From assembly GCA_964567485.1 (NCBI GenBank), contig CAZMMX010000016.1, forward strand, positions 7,376 through 71,375: a stretch of 64,000 nt of DNA, given 5' to 3'. Position numbers and translations under genes: made by a program. The DNA is from UBA1413 sp964567485. GTDB lineage: Bacteria; Bacteroidota; Bacteroidia; Bacteroidales; Prolixibacteraceae. The notes under the pieces were generated by a model, which made no database searches, was not told the DNA's origin, and saw only the letters and a program-made list of their open reading frames with translations. Of this stretch, positions 42,901-52,216 are shown one piece after another. The number at the start of each line of letters is the position of its first letter. Position 1 is the stretch's first letter.

Positions 42901-43069
42901 GCCTCAGAATATCCTCAACAAAGCCGGCATTGACAGGGTCAGACTATATGGCTCCCTGAAGAACTACTTCACCTTTGCCAAGATCGACAATTACGACCCC
43001 GAGCGCGGCGGCGCCGTTTCCTTCCCCCTGGCCAAACAAGCTGTGGTGGGCATCAATCTTGAATTTTAA
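39971..43069 (+). CDS. SusC-like TonB-dependent receptor (pectin locus, pair 1)
   Basis: Outer-membrane importer of 1032 residues. The signal peptide ends near residue 36 (VVVAQN); the ATG at 39989 is a possible alternative start. Carboxypeptidase-regulatory-like domain VTGKVTSATNGEGIPGANVV at about 38-115, plug with VVAIGYGVVRKRDLTGAVSS, SusC box LILVDGIAYGS, then the beta-barrel ending in VVGINLEF. It directly follows GH105 and precedes its SusD by 20 bases. It presumably imports pectin (homogalacturonan or rhamnogalacturonan) fragments; the ligand is inferred from the neighbours. Resembles the second SusC of the same locus in the N-terminal domain but differs through the barrel, so the two probably take different fragments. 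Confidence 0.95.
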   Translation: MTNLIAMLTKKSLQPAAFRMLLGGMLLFLTTVVVAQNVNVTGKVTSATNGEGIPGANVVVKGTTMGTITDSDGNYALSVPTNGTLVVSFVGFYTEEVAVAGRSVINVTMNEESFGLDEVVAIGYGVVRKRDLTGAVSSVKADDIARTTTSNAMQAMQARVPGLDIQQSNGQAGAGVSLTLRGNRSISASNSPLILVDGIAYGSTLDINPSDIESMEVLKDASSTAIYGTRGANGVILITTKRGKEGRTKVSLNSYLSSNIPTHVPQMMYGEKEVQRLIDKANYQADAKTGNWGTSNLPVEQVLTENLEDFTEMEIYQDGSYTDWLDLILQNGLTQNYELSVSGGSANTNFNLSLGTMFDEGLMNKDMMDRYNAKITLDHKISDIFKAGTSMLYTYKDHDARNSSVFGQSLKMTTITHAYTQEGNLIFTPNPRYAAHANPLLDETEGAFEHNVETTRFFGNVYAEVTPLKNLLLKSTYALDRRNVRDGQYQDYQSVGRYQSPGTSYINSTYNNNTGYTWENTLNYTTNFGGSKHDINFLLGHSMAQSVFEQTNTQGDAGREHYYTSLFYDLSKISTETSTSTYTKSSLLSYFSRVNYKFHERYLLTASLRADGSSTLAENHKWGYFPSLAAAWRINEEPFLAPARDWLTNLKFRASWGRSGNAAVDPYSTLTSLSTNLIYYYLDGKDIPGNIPSTMGNKELKWETTSVLDFGIDFGILDNRISGSIDYYMSKTDDLLYLKSAPPSSVFPSVLANIGSTEGQGLEVALNTLAVKSRKFNWDINWSYSTSKDKITNLSEGVERNISGTSGQIVGKPVSIFYDYEADGNWNVGEFDTYKAAWEARHPEEAIGFVAAYGAPGTIKIIDRNDDGQLDDEDKIVIGRSPKHIFGMNNSFSYGDFSLSVLLFARLGGYIAYDMNTQLNYETANWGDLDYWSFTNTGAKFPSPGAASTTYGSYGSSLRYEKADYIKIKDITLAYNLPQNILNKAGIDRVRLYGSLKNYFTFAKIDNYDPERGGAVSFPLAKQAVVGINLEF

Positions 43070-43089
43070 TCCATAATCTCCCTATCAAT

Positions 43090-45057
43090 ATGAAAAAAAC
43101 AATTATATCCATACTCGCTGCGGTGGCGCTCGTACTGAGCACTCCCTCCTGCTCCGACTTCCTCGAGGAAGACAACAAGGCAGGTATGACTGCGGATCTC
43201 ACCTACAGCACGGCTTCCGGAATCCAGGGACTGGTTTCATCGGCCTACAGTTTTACGCGCGGATGGTACGGCAAGGAGGCGGGCCTTGGCCTCTCCGAAA
43301 CCGGCACCGACCTCTTTTACTATGGCTATGACAACAAACAGAAATCCCTGAACTCCTACAACATCACCGCGGTAAGTCTTGACGGCAACACCAGCGATAA
43401 TGCCAGCCTCGACCACTACTGGGAAATGTTTTACTGCGCCGTGGATGTCTGTAATGCGGCACTGAAATATGTCCCCCTGAACACCCTCATCTCGGAACAG
43501 CTCCGCGACCAGTACATGGGGGAAGCTTACTTTCTGAGAGCTTTCTACTATCTTCACATGGTGAACATCTGGGGTCCCATTCCCTACAACAGCGAACCCC
43601 AGACCGAAATCCTCACTAATCCCACCAGGGTGTCAGAAGAGGAGATCTATAACAATATCCTTTCCGACCTCGACAAATCGATTGCTGCCTTCCAGTCGGC
43701 CGGGTATATGGTTAAAAGCGACGGACGCGCCAACTACTGGGCTGCCCGTGCCCTGAAAGCCAGAGCTCTCCTCTATGCCGCCTCCTGGCTGGGAAAATCT
43801 GACCTCTATGGCCAGGCGAAAACCGAAGCAGAAGCCGTCATCAACAGTGGCATTGCCTCCTTCTACCCCAATTATGCCGACACCTGGTCGATGGCTAATG
43901 AGGATATCTCCAAAAACAAAGAGGCCATCTGGGGTGTCGCCTACTCTTCCGACATCAAGACCAACGTCAACTGTATCCCCAAAAGGTATAAGACCAACGC
44001 CAGCGGTGATCCGCTCGATTACAACTCACTGATCACCCGTACAGGCTACAGCCGTGGCGGGAGTGCCATGCTCCTTCAGTTTGTGGGAATGTGGAACAAT
44101 GGCGCCTCAGACCTGGGGAATAACGGCAAGGAGACCTTTGTGCGTGTGCTGGGGGAATCCACCTCTACCATCACCCACTTCGTCACCGGGGAAAAGATCT
44201 ATGTGGCCCCCTATTATTCGCCTTATGGCAGGGGATTCACCCGTTATCTGCCCTCATTGTACCTGTGGAGGCTGCTCGATAACAACAGGGCTACCGACCA
44301 GCGTTGTGAGGCTACCCTTCTCGACGCTTACACCATCGCCCCCGGACTGGCAGGGAGTTCCAAGAACTATCCGGCCATTCAGGATACGGCCATATACTAT
44401 TGCGCCCTCGATGGAAATTCTCCCGAAGGACAGGCTATGCAGGCCTGGGCCAAGGGACGCTACCGGATCCAGTTTATGAGTGGCGGCGACATCCCTGTGT
44501 ATACCACTTCCGATCCGGCCACGGCCAAGCCCACGGAAGCCGCCAAAGCCAAATCAGACGTTTATGGTGACGGCCGCTACAACTCCTACAAAATCGGGGG
44601 CTGGTGTTCCTACCCGGGCATTAAGAAGTTCCTCGACAATGTCTACGATCCCACCTACCCCACTCATGATATCTCAAGCCGCGACCACATCGTACTGCGC
44701 CTGGCCGAGATGTACCTGATCAAGGCCGAAGCTGAACTGGGTGGAGGGAGTGCCACAGCAGCCCTGGCGACCCTCAACCAGCTCAGGACGGTAAGGGCAA
44801 AGGATGGCAAAGACAACGCCCTGAAGGGAACTGTCGACATCAACACGATTCTGGACGAAAGGGCCATTGAACTCTGCGGCGAACAGCAACGGTGGTTCGA
44901 CCTGAAAAGAACAAAAACACTGGTCGACAGGGTTAAAAAATACAACGCCCAGGGAGCCGCCAGCATCAAGGATTTCCACTATTACCGTCCTATACCCCAG
45001 TCCCAGCTCGACGCCATCACCAATCCCGGAGAATTCATCCAAAATAATGGCTATTGA
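43090..45057 (+). CDS. SusD-like surface glycan-binding lipoprotein (pectin locus, pair 1)
   Basis: Surface lipoprotein of 655 residues, larger than the SusD at 3182. Lipoprotein signal LVLSTPSC with Cys near residue 21, then SDFLEEDNKAG, the typical opening. The helical core contains YMGEAYFLRAFYYLHMVNIWGPIPY, and the C-terminus HIVLRLAEMYLIKAEAELGGG, DERAIELCGEQQRWFDLKRT, the family's diagnostic end. It pairs with the SusC immediately upstream. The coding sequence is followed by a promoter/terminator element at 45102-45182 that separates it from the second pair. Confidence 0.94.
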   Translation: MKKTIISILAAVALVLSTPSCSDFLEEDNKAGMTADLTYSTASGIQGLVSSAYSFTRGWYGKEAGLGLSETGTDLFYYGYDNKQKSLNSYNITAVSLDGNTSDNASLDHYWEMFYCAVDVCNAALKYVPLNTLISEQLRDQYMGEAYFLRAFYYLHMVNIWGPIPYNSEPQTEILTNPTRVSEEEIYNNILSDLDKSIAAFQSAGYMVKSDGRANYWAARALKARALLYAASWLGKSDLYGQAKTEAEAVINSGIASFYPNYADTWSMANEDISKNKEAIWGVAYSSDIKTNVNCIPKRYKTNASGDPLDYNSLITRTGYSRGGSAMLLQFVGMWNNGASDLGNNGKETFVRVLGESTSTITHFVTGEKIYVAPYYSPYGRGFTRYLPSLYLWRLLDNNRATDQRCEATLLDAYTIAPGLAGSSKNYPAIQDTAIYYCALDGNSPEGQAMQAWAKGRYRIQFMSGGDIPVYTTSDPATAKPTEAAKAKSDVYGDGRYNSYKIGGWCSYPGIKKFLDNVYDPTYPTHDISSRDHIVLRLAEMYLIKAEAELGGGSATAALATLNQLRTVRAKDGKDNALKGTVDINTILDERAIELCGEQQRWFDLKRTKTLVDRVKKYNAQGAASIKDFHYYRPIPQSQLDAITNPGEFIQNNGY

Positions 45058-45101
45058 CATCCTGAATCCTGCTTAAATGAACGTATGCAGTCTACTCAAG
45101 A

Positions 45102-45132
45102 TTTGAAGAGCTGTAAATAATTGTTATTTTTG
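45102..45132 (+). promoter_or_regulatory. Consensus promoter of the second SusC/SusD pair
   Basis: TTTG (45102-45105), 19-base spacer, TATTTTTG (45125-45132): a textbook Bacteroidota promoter. Predicted transcription start is around 45139, inside the left arm of the terminator hairpin that follows. Confidence 0.8.
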
Positions 45133-45190
45133 AAAAGGGCAGGATCAACTCTCTCCAAAGATTGAGTGGTCCTGGCCCTTTTCTTTTTCC
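45133..45190 (+). terminator. Terminator between the two SusC/SusD pairs
   Basis: AAAAGGGC (45133-45140) pairs with GCCCTTTT (45175-45182), extended by AGGA/TCCT and ACTC/GAGT, followed by TTTTCTTTTTCC. It should stop transcripts coming from pair 1. Confidence 0.8.
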
Positions 45191-45220
45191 TAAGGAGAGA
45201 CCATAACCTAATCGATAAAT

Positions 45221-48200
45221 ATGATGCAAAAGCTTTTTGAATTCCTTCAAAAGAGTCTGCCGAACACGCGAGGTGTTTCAGCAATTCTGATGGCAGCCGG
45301 TTTCCTGCTGATCTCCGCGGTGGCCTTTGCGCAACCCGTCACTGTCAGGGGAAAAGTGACCGATGCCTCCAACGGGGAGGGGATCCCCGGAGCCAATGTG
45401 GTGGTCAAAGGGACCACCACAGGAACGATCACCAACGTTGACGGCGACTTCACCCTCAACGTACCCTCAGCCAGCGCCACTCTGTTGGTGACCTTCATCG
45501 GGTATGCCCCCCAGGAAATCCCCCTGGCTGGAAAGAGCGCAGTAACCGTCAACCTCACACCCGAGACCACCCAGCTCGACGAAATCATAGCCGTAGGATA
45601 TGGCCAGGCGCGTCGTGCCGATTATACGGGATCTATAGCCACCATCTCGGGCAATGAACTGCAGAAAATCCCCGTAGCCAGTGCCGCCGATGCCCTCAAG
45701 GGAAGAATGCCCGGAGTCAACGTCCTTACCACCGACGGATCCCCCGATGCCGAAATCGTCATACGCATCCGCGGGGGCGGATCCGTGACCCAGGACAACT
45801 CCCCTCTTTATGTGGTCGACGGTTTTATCGTCAACTCCATCAGGGATATCCCCCCCACTGACATCACCAGCATCAACGTGCTGAAAGATGCCGCGGCCAC
45901 CGCCATCTACGGAGCCCAGGCCGCCAACGGCGTCGTTCTGATCACCACCCGAAAGCCGGTCGCCGGCAAGGTCTCCGTGACGTATAACGGCTATGCACAG
46001 CTCAAGACTCTCCCCCAGGAAAGAAAATATGACGTTCTTTCTCCTTATGAATTCGTGATGGCTCAGTATGAATTCGCAAGACTCAGGTCAGATGCCGACG
46101 TGCGCAACTTCGAAAAATACTTCGGGAAATACGACGACCTGGAGCTCTACAAGGAGAAGAAGCCTACCGACTGGCAGGATGAACTCTTCGGCCGCACGAC
46201 CATCTCCCAGTTGCACAACGTCAGCGTCAACGCAGGAAATGAGAAAACACGCATCAGTCTGAGCATCACCAACAATAACGATGAAGGCCTGCTGGTGGGC
46301 TCAGGATACCGCAGAAATGTGATCAACTTCAAACTCGGTCAGGAAATCCTCTCTTCCGTGGAATTCGAGGCTTCGGCGCGCATCACTGACACCCGGGTCG
46401 ATGGCGCCGGAACGGCCGGGGGATCACAACTCAGGGTGAAGGATGCCATCACCACGCGGCCGGTCAACGGTATCGCCGATGAACTCGACATCGACCTTTC
46501 CTCGATCGACTCCAGTGACGACTATCAGTCCTTCCTCACCTCCCTGGTCAACCCCCTGAGACTGGCTGAAGACGACTGGCGCCAGCGCAATACCCGTTCT
46601 TACGTCCTCAATGCGGGGTTATCATGGGACATTATTGAGCGGTTGACCGCCAAAACCACCTTCACCACCGAAAGTGGTTCTGATGAAAGCCTGCGTTATT
46701 ATGGCCCCCTGACCAGCCAGTCACGTCAGGAAGGGAGCAGCCTCCCCCTGGGTACCGTCAACCAAAGCCAGAACTTCTCCTACAGGTGGCTCAACACGTT
46801 AAATTACGCCTTCGCCAATTTGGGCATCCACCAGCTGGACTTCCTGCTGGGCCATGAGATTTATTCCAGCGGCGGAAAGGGAAGCTTCGTCAGAACGGAA
46901 GAATTCCGCGAGTCTATGCGTCCCGAAGAACTCTTCGCCAACATGGCCCTCGGAAAAACCGTGGAATACTCCAGCTATGAATCTACCGAATCGAACAGGC
47001 TCTCTTTCTTCGGGCGTGCCAACTACCAGTTGCTCGACAAATATCTGCTGACGGCCACCCTTCGTTCCGACGCCTCCAGCAAATTCAAAAAGGAGAATCG
47101 CGTGGGCATATTCCCGGCTGTGGCGCTGGGATGGAAAATTTCAGAGGAGCCCTTTCTGAAAGGCACCCACTTTATCGATGAGCTGAAGCTCAGGGCCAGT
47201 TACGGGGAAACAGGCAACGACCGCATCCCCGCCAATGCCACCAAATTCCTCTTTACGGCCCGCACCAGCGACGGCCCCGGCATGGGCACCAACGATTACA
47301 ACGCCTACTACTCCCCCAGCGGTTCCACCCTCTTCAACCCCGACATCATCTGGGAAACCACCATCAACCGCAATGCCGGACTCGATTTTATCCTTTTTAA
47401 GGGAGGCCTCCGTGGTAACTTCGATCTTTACTGGAACTCCACCAAAGACCTCCTGCTGGCCTCTGCCATTTCACCGATATCGGGGTTCACCACCCAGTGG
47501 AATAACGTGGGAAGCACCAGCAACAAAGGCGTGGAACTGGCCCTCTCAGCCCTGATCATCGACAAAAAAGAGTTCACCCTTTCGGCACAGGTCAATTTTG
47601 GGATCAATAAGTCACGCATCGACGAACTCGACGAAACCGACGAGCGCTTCTTCCAGTCTAACTGGGCCAGCACCGACCTCAAAGACCGCGACGACTACTA
47701 CCTGGCTGTTGGGCGTACCATCGGACTTATATACGGGTACACCACCGACAGTTATTACACCGTTGATGACTTTTCGGGGTATAATGCCACCACGGACCGC
47801 TACACGCTGAAAGAAGGGGTGCCCGATAACAAGAGCGTATTGGGAGTCAGCGCCCTCAGACCGGGATTCCTCAAGCTGAAGGATATCGCCGGAGGAGGAG
47901 CCGACAAGGATCAGCCCGACGGTGTCATCAACAGCCTCGACCGTACCGTCATTGGCAGCACCCTCCCCGACGCTATCGGAGGGTTCGGCTTCGACGCCAC
48001 CTTCAGGGGATTCGACCTGTCGGTGCTCTTCAACTGGTCATACGGAAATGACATGTACAACACCGGAAAGATCGAATTCAACCAATACTACCGTACCACG
48101 TATGGCAATATGCTCAACACAATGAATATGGAGAACCGCTTCACCTATATCGATACCGACGGTTCCATTACCGGGATGGCAGGAGGCAAGGTCACCGACC

Positions 48201-48556
48201 TGGCACAACTGGGTACCATGAACCAGGGGAAAACCCTCTGGAGCGGTAATAACTCCTTTGGTACGGCCACGGCAGTGATCCACTCCTGGGCTGTCGAGGA
48301 TGCCTCTTTCATCAGGCTGAATACCCTGACCCTGGGATATACCCTGCCCAAAAGGATCGTCACGACAGTCGGCCTGAGCAACCTCAGGATTTACACCACC
48401 GGTTACAACCTGGCCCTGTGGACCAACTATTCAGGCTACGACCCGGAAGTGAGTACCACCCGGAACAGCGGTTATGCCGCCCTCACCCCAGGCATCGACT
48501 ACTCCGCCTATCCAAGAAGCCGCTCCTTCACCGTGGGTGTCAATGTAACCTTTTAA
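45221..48556 (+). CDS. SusC-like TonB-dependent receptor (pectin locus, pair 2)
   Basis: Outer-membrane importer of 1111 residues, the largest SusC of the window. An unusually long N-terminal region precedes the signal core (ILMAAGFLLISAVAFAQP). Carboxypeptidase-regulatory-like domain VRGKVTDASNGEGIPGANVV, plug with IIAVGYGQARRADYTGSIATIS, SusC box LYVVDGFIVNS, barrel ending TVGVNVTF. It has its own promoter about 90 bases upstream. With the following SusD and DUF5123/4957-like lipoprotein it makes a second uptake system within the pectin locus. The ligand, probably a different pectin fragment than pair 1, is inferred. Confidence 0.95.
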   Translation: MMQKLFEFLQKSLPNTRGVSAILMAAGFLLISAVAFAQPVTVRGKVTDASNGEGIPGANVVVKGTTTGTITNVDGDFTLNVPSASATLLVTFIGYAPQEIPLAGKSAVTVNLTPETTQLDEIIAVGYGQARRADYTGSIATISGNELQKIPVASAADALKGRMPGVNVLTTDGSPDAEIVIRIRGGGSVTQDNSPLYVVDGFIVNSIRDIPPTDITSINVLKDAAATAIYGAQAANGVVLITTRKPVAGKVSVTYNGYAQLKTLPQERKYDVLSPYEFVMAQYEFARLRSDADVRNFEKYFGKYDDLELYKEKKPTDWQDELFGRTTISQLHNVSVNAGNEKTRISLSITNNNDEGLLVGSGYRRNVINFKLGQEILSSVEFEASARITDTRVDGAGTAGGSQLRVKDAITTRPVNGIADELDIDLSSIDSSDDYQSFLTSLVNPLRLAEDDWRQRNTRSYVLNAGLSWDIIERLTAKTTFTTESGSDESLRYYGPLTSQSRQEGSSLPLGTVNQSQNFSYRWLNTLNYAFANLGIHQLDFLLGHEIYSSGGKGSFVRTEEFRESMRPEELFANMALGKTVEYSSYESTESNRLSFFGRANYQLLDKYLLTATLRSDASSKFKKENRVGIFPAVALGWKISEEPFLKGTHFIDELKLRASYGETGNDRIPANATKFLFTARTSDGPGMGTNDYNAYYSPSGSTLFNPDIIWETTINRNAGLDFILFKGGLRGNFDLYWNSTKDLLLASAISPISGFTTQWNNVGSTSNKGVELALSALIIDKKEFTLSAQVNFGINKSRIDELDETDERFFQSNWASTDLKDRDDYYLAVGRTIGLIYGYTTDSYYTVDDFSGYNATTDRYTLKEGVPDNKSVLGVSALRPGFLKLKDIAGGGADKDQPDGVINSLDRTVIGSTLPDAIGGFGFDATFRGFDLSVLFNWSYGNDMYNTGKIEFNQYYRTTYGNMLNTMNMENRFTYIDTDGSITGMAGGKVTDLAQLGTMNQGKTLWSGNNSFGTATAVIHSWAVEDASFIRLNTLTLGYTLPKRIVTTVGLSNLRIYTTGYNLALWTNYSGYDPEVSTTRNSGYAALTPGIDYSAYPRSRSFTVGVNVTF

Positions 48557-48581
48557 TGATCATGACTTATAACAGAATGGT

Positions 48582-50405
48582 ATGAAAAAGAAATTAATAA
48601 TATCCCTGCTGGCAGCCATGGTGTTTTCTTCCTGCCAGGAATTCCTGGATCCGGAATCCCTCTCCACCTTCGACAGCCAATACATCTTCTCCAATGCCGA
48701 AGATGCCCGCAAGGCCGTCAATGCCATGTATGTCCACTTCAGCCACGACGGCTTCCGCTCGAGGCTTTCCAACAACATGACCGGGAACACCGACATAGAA
48801 CACAGCAGTGGCTGGACCAGTGATGGTGCCCGCTACCAGATCTGGAACCTGAATGCCCAACCTAATAATGGCGACCTGGCTTACGTGTGGGACTTGGGAT
48901 ACAAGGCGATCCGCGATGCCAATATCGCTATTGAAGGCATCATGGGCAGTGAGGCCTATGCCTCGACCGACGCCGAACTGGCCCGCAAGATGAAACATCT
49001 CCTGGGCGAAGCCTTTACCATGCGTGCCTACTGGTACAGTATCCTCATCACCTATTTCGGCGATGTCCCCTTCTCTAAGGAAGCCCCCAAACCCGGGGTA
49101 GAATTCAACCTTCCCAAGGAAAACCGCAATGTCATCCTCTCCCAGGTTATCGAAGACCTGATCTCCGCCGAAGAGAACATGATGTGGGCCGACCAGCTGC
49201 CCAACGGCATCGAGCAGATCAACCGGGAATACACCCTGGGGATGATTGCCCGCCTGGCCCTTCAGCGTGGTGGTTGGACCCTGAAACCCGACCTGACCAT
49301 GGCCCGCGAAGACGACTACCAGCAATACTACCAGATCGCCAACCAGTATGCCTCGAAGCTGATCCAGCTCAAAGACCGGGAGCTTCCCCGCGATTTCCGC
49401 CAAATCTTCGTCAACCAGTGCAAGTTTATCTCCCCCGTCAACAGCGATATCCTCTTTGAAGTGCCCTTTGCCATCGGGGAAGGCGACGTGGGCTGGAACA
49501 TCGGCATCAGGGTCGACGGCGGCTCCTCAGCCAAACACGACTATGGCTCGGGCACTAACTACATGGCCATGCCGCCCACTTACCTTTACTCCTTCGACAC
49601 CCTCGACATCAGGCGCGACGTGACCTGCGGTCTCTACACCATCAATACCGATAATGAAAAGGTATTGGTCTCTACCGGAAACATGAACATATCCCAGGGA
49701 AAATGGAGCCGTCATCTGCTCCCCACCCCTCCCGGAAAATCGACCGATAAGGGTACCGGCATCAACTGGCCCATGCTGCGCTATTCCGATGTGCTGCTGA
49801 TGCACGCAGAAGCCGAAAATGAACTGAACGGCCCCTCGGGCCTGGCACAGGAAGCCCTGAAAAGGGTGAGAAGAAGAGCCTTCCCCGAATCGGCCTGGGC
49901 CACCAAGGTCGACCAATATGTCGCTGAGGCCTCTGCCAGCAAGGAGAAATTCTTCGAAGCCATCGTCGATGAACGCGCCTGGGAATTCGGGGGCGAAATG
50001 ATCCGCAAATACGAACTGATCCGCTGGGGTAACTACCACCAGAAAGTCTCCGAAATGGTGACAGAACTGAAAAAAATGGCCGACGATGCCAACAACGGCA
50101 CGGGCACTCTCCCCGATTACCTCTATGTCAAAAATGACGAAAACGGAGACCTGCTCATTTACAACCTCGACAGGAAAGTCCTGGCCGCCCCCGATGAGAG
50201 CTGGGAACAGGCCAACTGGCTGATATCTATGTGGGACACCAATCTGGGAACATACCGGGAGTGGATCACCAGGGATTGGGAGAACTACATCACCGGTTCC
50301 AAAATCAACGTTCCCGACGGTGTGGTCAGATATATCTTCCCCATTCCCACGATCGGCATCGACAACAGCAAAGGGGTCCTGAAAAACGACGGCTATGGTT
50401 TCTGA
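48582..50405 (+). CDS. SusD-like surface glycan-binding lipoprotein (pectin locus, pair 2)
   Basis: Surface lipoprotein of 607 residues with signal AAMVFSSC (Cys near residue 13) followed by QEFLDPESLSTFDSQYIFSN. Core segment KMKHLLGEAFTMRAYWYSILITYFGDVPF and C-terminal RYSDVLLMHAEAENELNG and DERAWEFGGEMIRKYELIRW are SusD hallmarks. It lies 26 bases after its SusC. Its end overlaps the reading frame of the next gene only if that gene used an earlier ATG; I use a later start there. It should bind the glycan imported by the pair 2 SusC. Confidence 0.94.
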   Translation: MKKKLIISLLAAMVFSSCQEFLDPESLSTFDSQYIFSNAEDARKAVNAMYVHFSHDGFRSRLSNNMTGNTDIEHSSGWTSDGARYQIWNLNAQPNNGDLAYVWDLGYKAIRDANIAIEGIMGSEAYASTDAELARKMKHLLGEAFTMRAYWYSILITYFGDVPFSKEAPKPGVEFNLPKENRNVILSQVIEDLISAEENMMWADQLPNGIEQINREYTLGMIARLALQRGGWTLKPDLTMAREDDYQQYYQIANQYASKLIQLKDRELPRDFRQIFVNQCKFISPVNSDILFEVPFAIGEGDVGWNIGIRVDGGSSAKHDYGSGTNYMAMPPTYLYSFDTLDIRRDVTCGLYTINTDNEKVLVSTGNMNISQGKWSRHLLPTPPGKSTDKGTGINWPMLRYSDVLLMHAEAENELNGPSGLAQEALKRVRRRAFPESAWATKVDQYVAEASASKEKFFEAIVDERAWEFGGEMIRKYELIRWGNYHQKVSEMVTELKKMADDANNGTGTLPDYLYVKNDENGDLLIYNLDRKVLAAPDESWEQANWLISMWDTNLGTYREWITRDWENYITGSKINVPDGVVRYIFPIPTIGIDNSKGVLKNDGYGF

Positions 50406-50433
50406 AGCTTTTAACATGTTAAATGACAAGATT

Positions 50434-52083
50434 ATGAAGAAGAGAATATTTCCCCTCATCACCGCTGCACTGCTGCTCTTTAGCGCGCTGATCTGCCTGG
50501 TGGCCTGCGAGGAAGAAGAAGTTTATCCCCGTACCAGGCTTTTTATGCCGGTCCTCAATGAGGAGCTGACTGCTGAACAGAACAACATTATCGTCAACAT
50601 GGCCAGGATGAAAGATGCCGTCACCTATAAGCTGGAGATCAGCCGCGATACCTTCAGGACCATCGATTATACGGTGACGGTCGATACCAATTTTGTGGTC
50701 ATCAACAAGGAACTGGTGGGAGAAGAGCTGCTATGGTTCACCTATTACCAGGTCAGGGCCACGGCTTTCGCCGATGATCCTGCCTACAACAGCAAAACCT
50801 CCGACCTGGGGAACGTGAGGACCCAGAAGTTCCCCTCCAATATGGGAGCTCCGACAACTTTTGACGTCCTCGACAACCAGGCCAGGATTTTCTGGACCCC
50901 CGCGGGCGCGGCCATCACCCAGGTGAAGGTTTTCGCAATTACTGATGTAAGGCTAACCACCCCCCTGCTCACCTTCGAGGTCACCGCCGAGGAGCAATTG
51001 GCAGGAGAAACCTACATCAACGGCCTTAGTGCCTCCACCTCATACAACATTGCGGTCTACAGCAATGAGACCCTCAGGGGCTGGGAAATCTATTCCACAA
51101 AACCTCCCCTGGTGGCAGGAGATAACGTGATTAACCTGAGCGGTATTGAAAGCACCACCATTCTGGCCGACACCCTGCCCGATGTTCCCGGAGGCTCCAT
51201 CATCCTTCTGGAAGGAGGAAGATCCTACCAAACTGGCGGTTATAAATTCGATAAATCAGTAACCCTGATGAGCGGCTACAGCTTTACTCCCGCCCTTCCG
51301 CATATCGATTGTACCTCGAACTTCAATATCGCCGGAGATGTGACTGTCGATTCCATAGTATTCAGAAACATTCATTTTTCGGGGGCCTACGATTCCAGGT
51401 ATGTCTTCAATCCCAACGAATCAACACCGCTCAATGTGGGGGAAATCCGCTTCGAAGGGTGTCGGGTGACTCACCTCAGGGGCGTGGCCCGTTTCCGTGG
51501 TCCTGCCCCCGGCATGATCCACAAATTCACCATGAACAACTGCCAGGTCGACAGTATCAGGGATTATGCCGTGGTATGCACCGACACCGATAACGGGGTG
51601 GCCGTGGGCGACATTCTCCTGACCAACTCCACCTTCTCACGTTGCCGTTATTTTCTGATTTCCCGTATGCAATCCAACGCGGTGGTGATCGACAACTGCA
51701 CCCTGAGTGAGGTGCCGGCCAAGGGACAGATCATGTTCCGTTGGAGAGGTGGAGAAGGAAATGCCGACATTACCAACGGGTTGACCATCAGAAACACCAT
51801 TTGGGGTCATGCCTGGGATGAAGCCACCTCGGGAAGCTATGATTTCAAAGCCCATAATGGGGGCATCAGCCTGGCGGCCACTACGCTGAACTTCGTCAAT
51901 GTATACACCACTTCACAGTTTCTCTTTGTCGCGGGGAACGAACTGCCCGGCCTTCCTGTGGGCAACTATGCCGGCACCGGCGCTGACCTGTGGGTGAACC
52001 CTTACGGCGGTATGGACTTTCACTTTAAAGACACGGCATTCCCCGGAAAGAACGATACCGGCGACCCGCGGTGGAGACCATAA
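50434..52083 (+). CDS. DUF5123/DUF4957-like surface lipoprotein
   Basis: Lipoprotein of about 549 residues, started at ATG 50434 because the signal peptide (MKKRIFPLITAALLLFSALI then CLVAC) begins there; in-frame ATGs at 50395 and 50416 are less likely. The N-terminal part (about 25-215) looks like one or two FN3-like beta-sandwiches, and the C-terminal part (about 230-545) like a parallel beta-helix (VDSIVFRNIHFSGAYD, IRFEGCRVTHLRG, VAVGDILLTNSTFSRC, NGLTIRNTIWGHAW). I recall such DUF4957/DUF5123 proteins next to SusD genes in pectin loci. Beta-helices are also the fold of pectin-acting enzymes, but no catalytic residues are evident, so a binding role is more likely. Confidence 0.7.
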   Translation: MKKRIFPLITAALLLFSALICLVACEEEEVYPRTRLFMPVLNEELTAEQNNIIVNMARMKDAVTYKLEISRDTFRTIDYTVTVDTNFVVINKELVGEELLWFTYYQVRATAFADDPAYNSKTSDLGNVRTQKFPSNMGAPTTFDVLDNQARIFWTPAGAAITQVKVFAITDVRLTTPLLTFEVTAEEQLAGETYINGLSASTSYNIAVYSNETLRGWEIYSTKPPLVAGDNVINLSGIESTTILADTLPDVPGGSIILLEGGRSYQTGGYKFDKSVTLMSGYSFTPALPHIDCTSNFNIAGDVTVDSIVFRNIHFSGAYDSRYVFNPNESTPLNVGEIRFEGCRVTHLRGVARFRGPAPGMIHKFTMNNCQVDSIRDYAVVCTDTDNGVAVGDILLTNSTFSRCRYFLISRMQSNAVVIDNCTLSEVPAKGQIMFRWRGGEGNADITNGLTIRNTIWGHAWDEATSGSYDFKAHNGGISLAATTLNFVNVYTTSQFLFVAGNELPGLPVGNYAGTGADLWVNPYGGMDFHFKDTAFPGKNDTGDPRWRP

Positions 52084-52124
52084 CTACCTGACTACTAAAC
52101 CCCTTACGGGGATATACAACAAGG

Positions 52125-52165
52125 AGGGCAGGAAAGAGATCTCCTGCCCTGCCCTCCCTCTCTTG
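52125..52165 (+). terminator. Hairpin between the DUF5123 gene and the pectate lyase
   Basis: AGGGCAGGA (52125-52133) pairs with TCCTGCCCT (52142-52150), eight-base loop, followed by a C/T-rich tail. It is a probable, imperfect terminator; a small CCCC/GGGG hairpin lies just before. Confidence 0.6.
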
Positions 52166-52216
52166 GGGTGATGATCATTACCGCCCCTCTCTTTACGAAC
52201 CCAGGAAAAAAATAAC

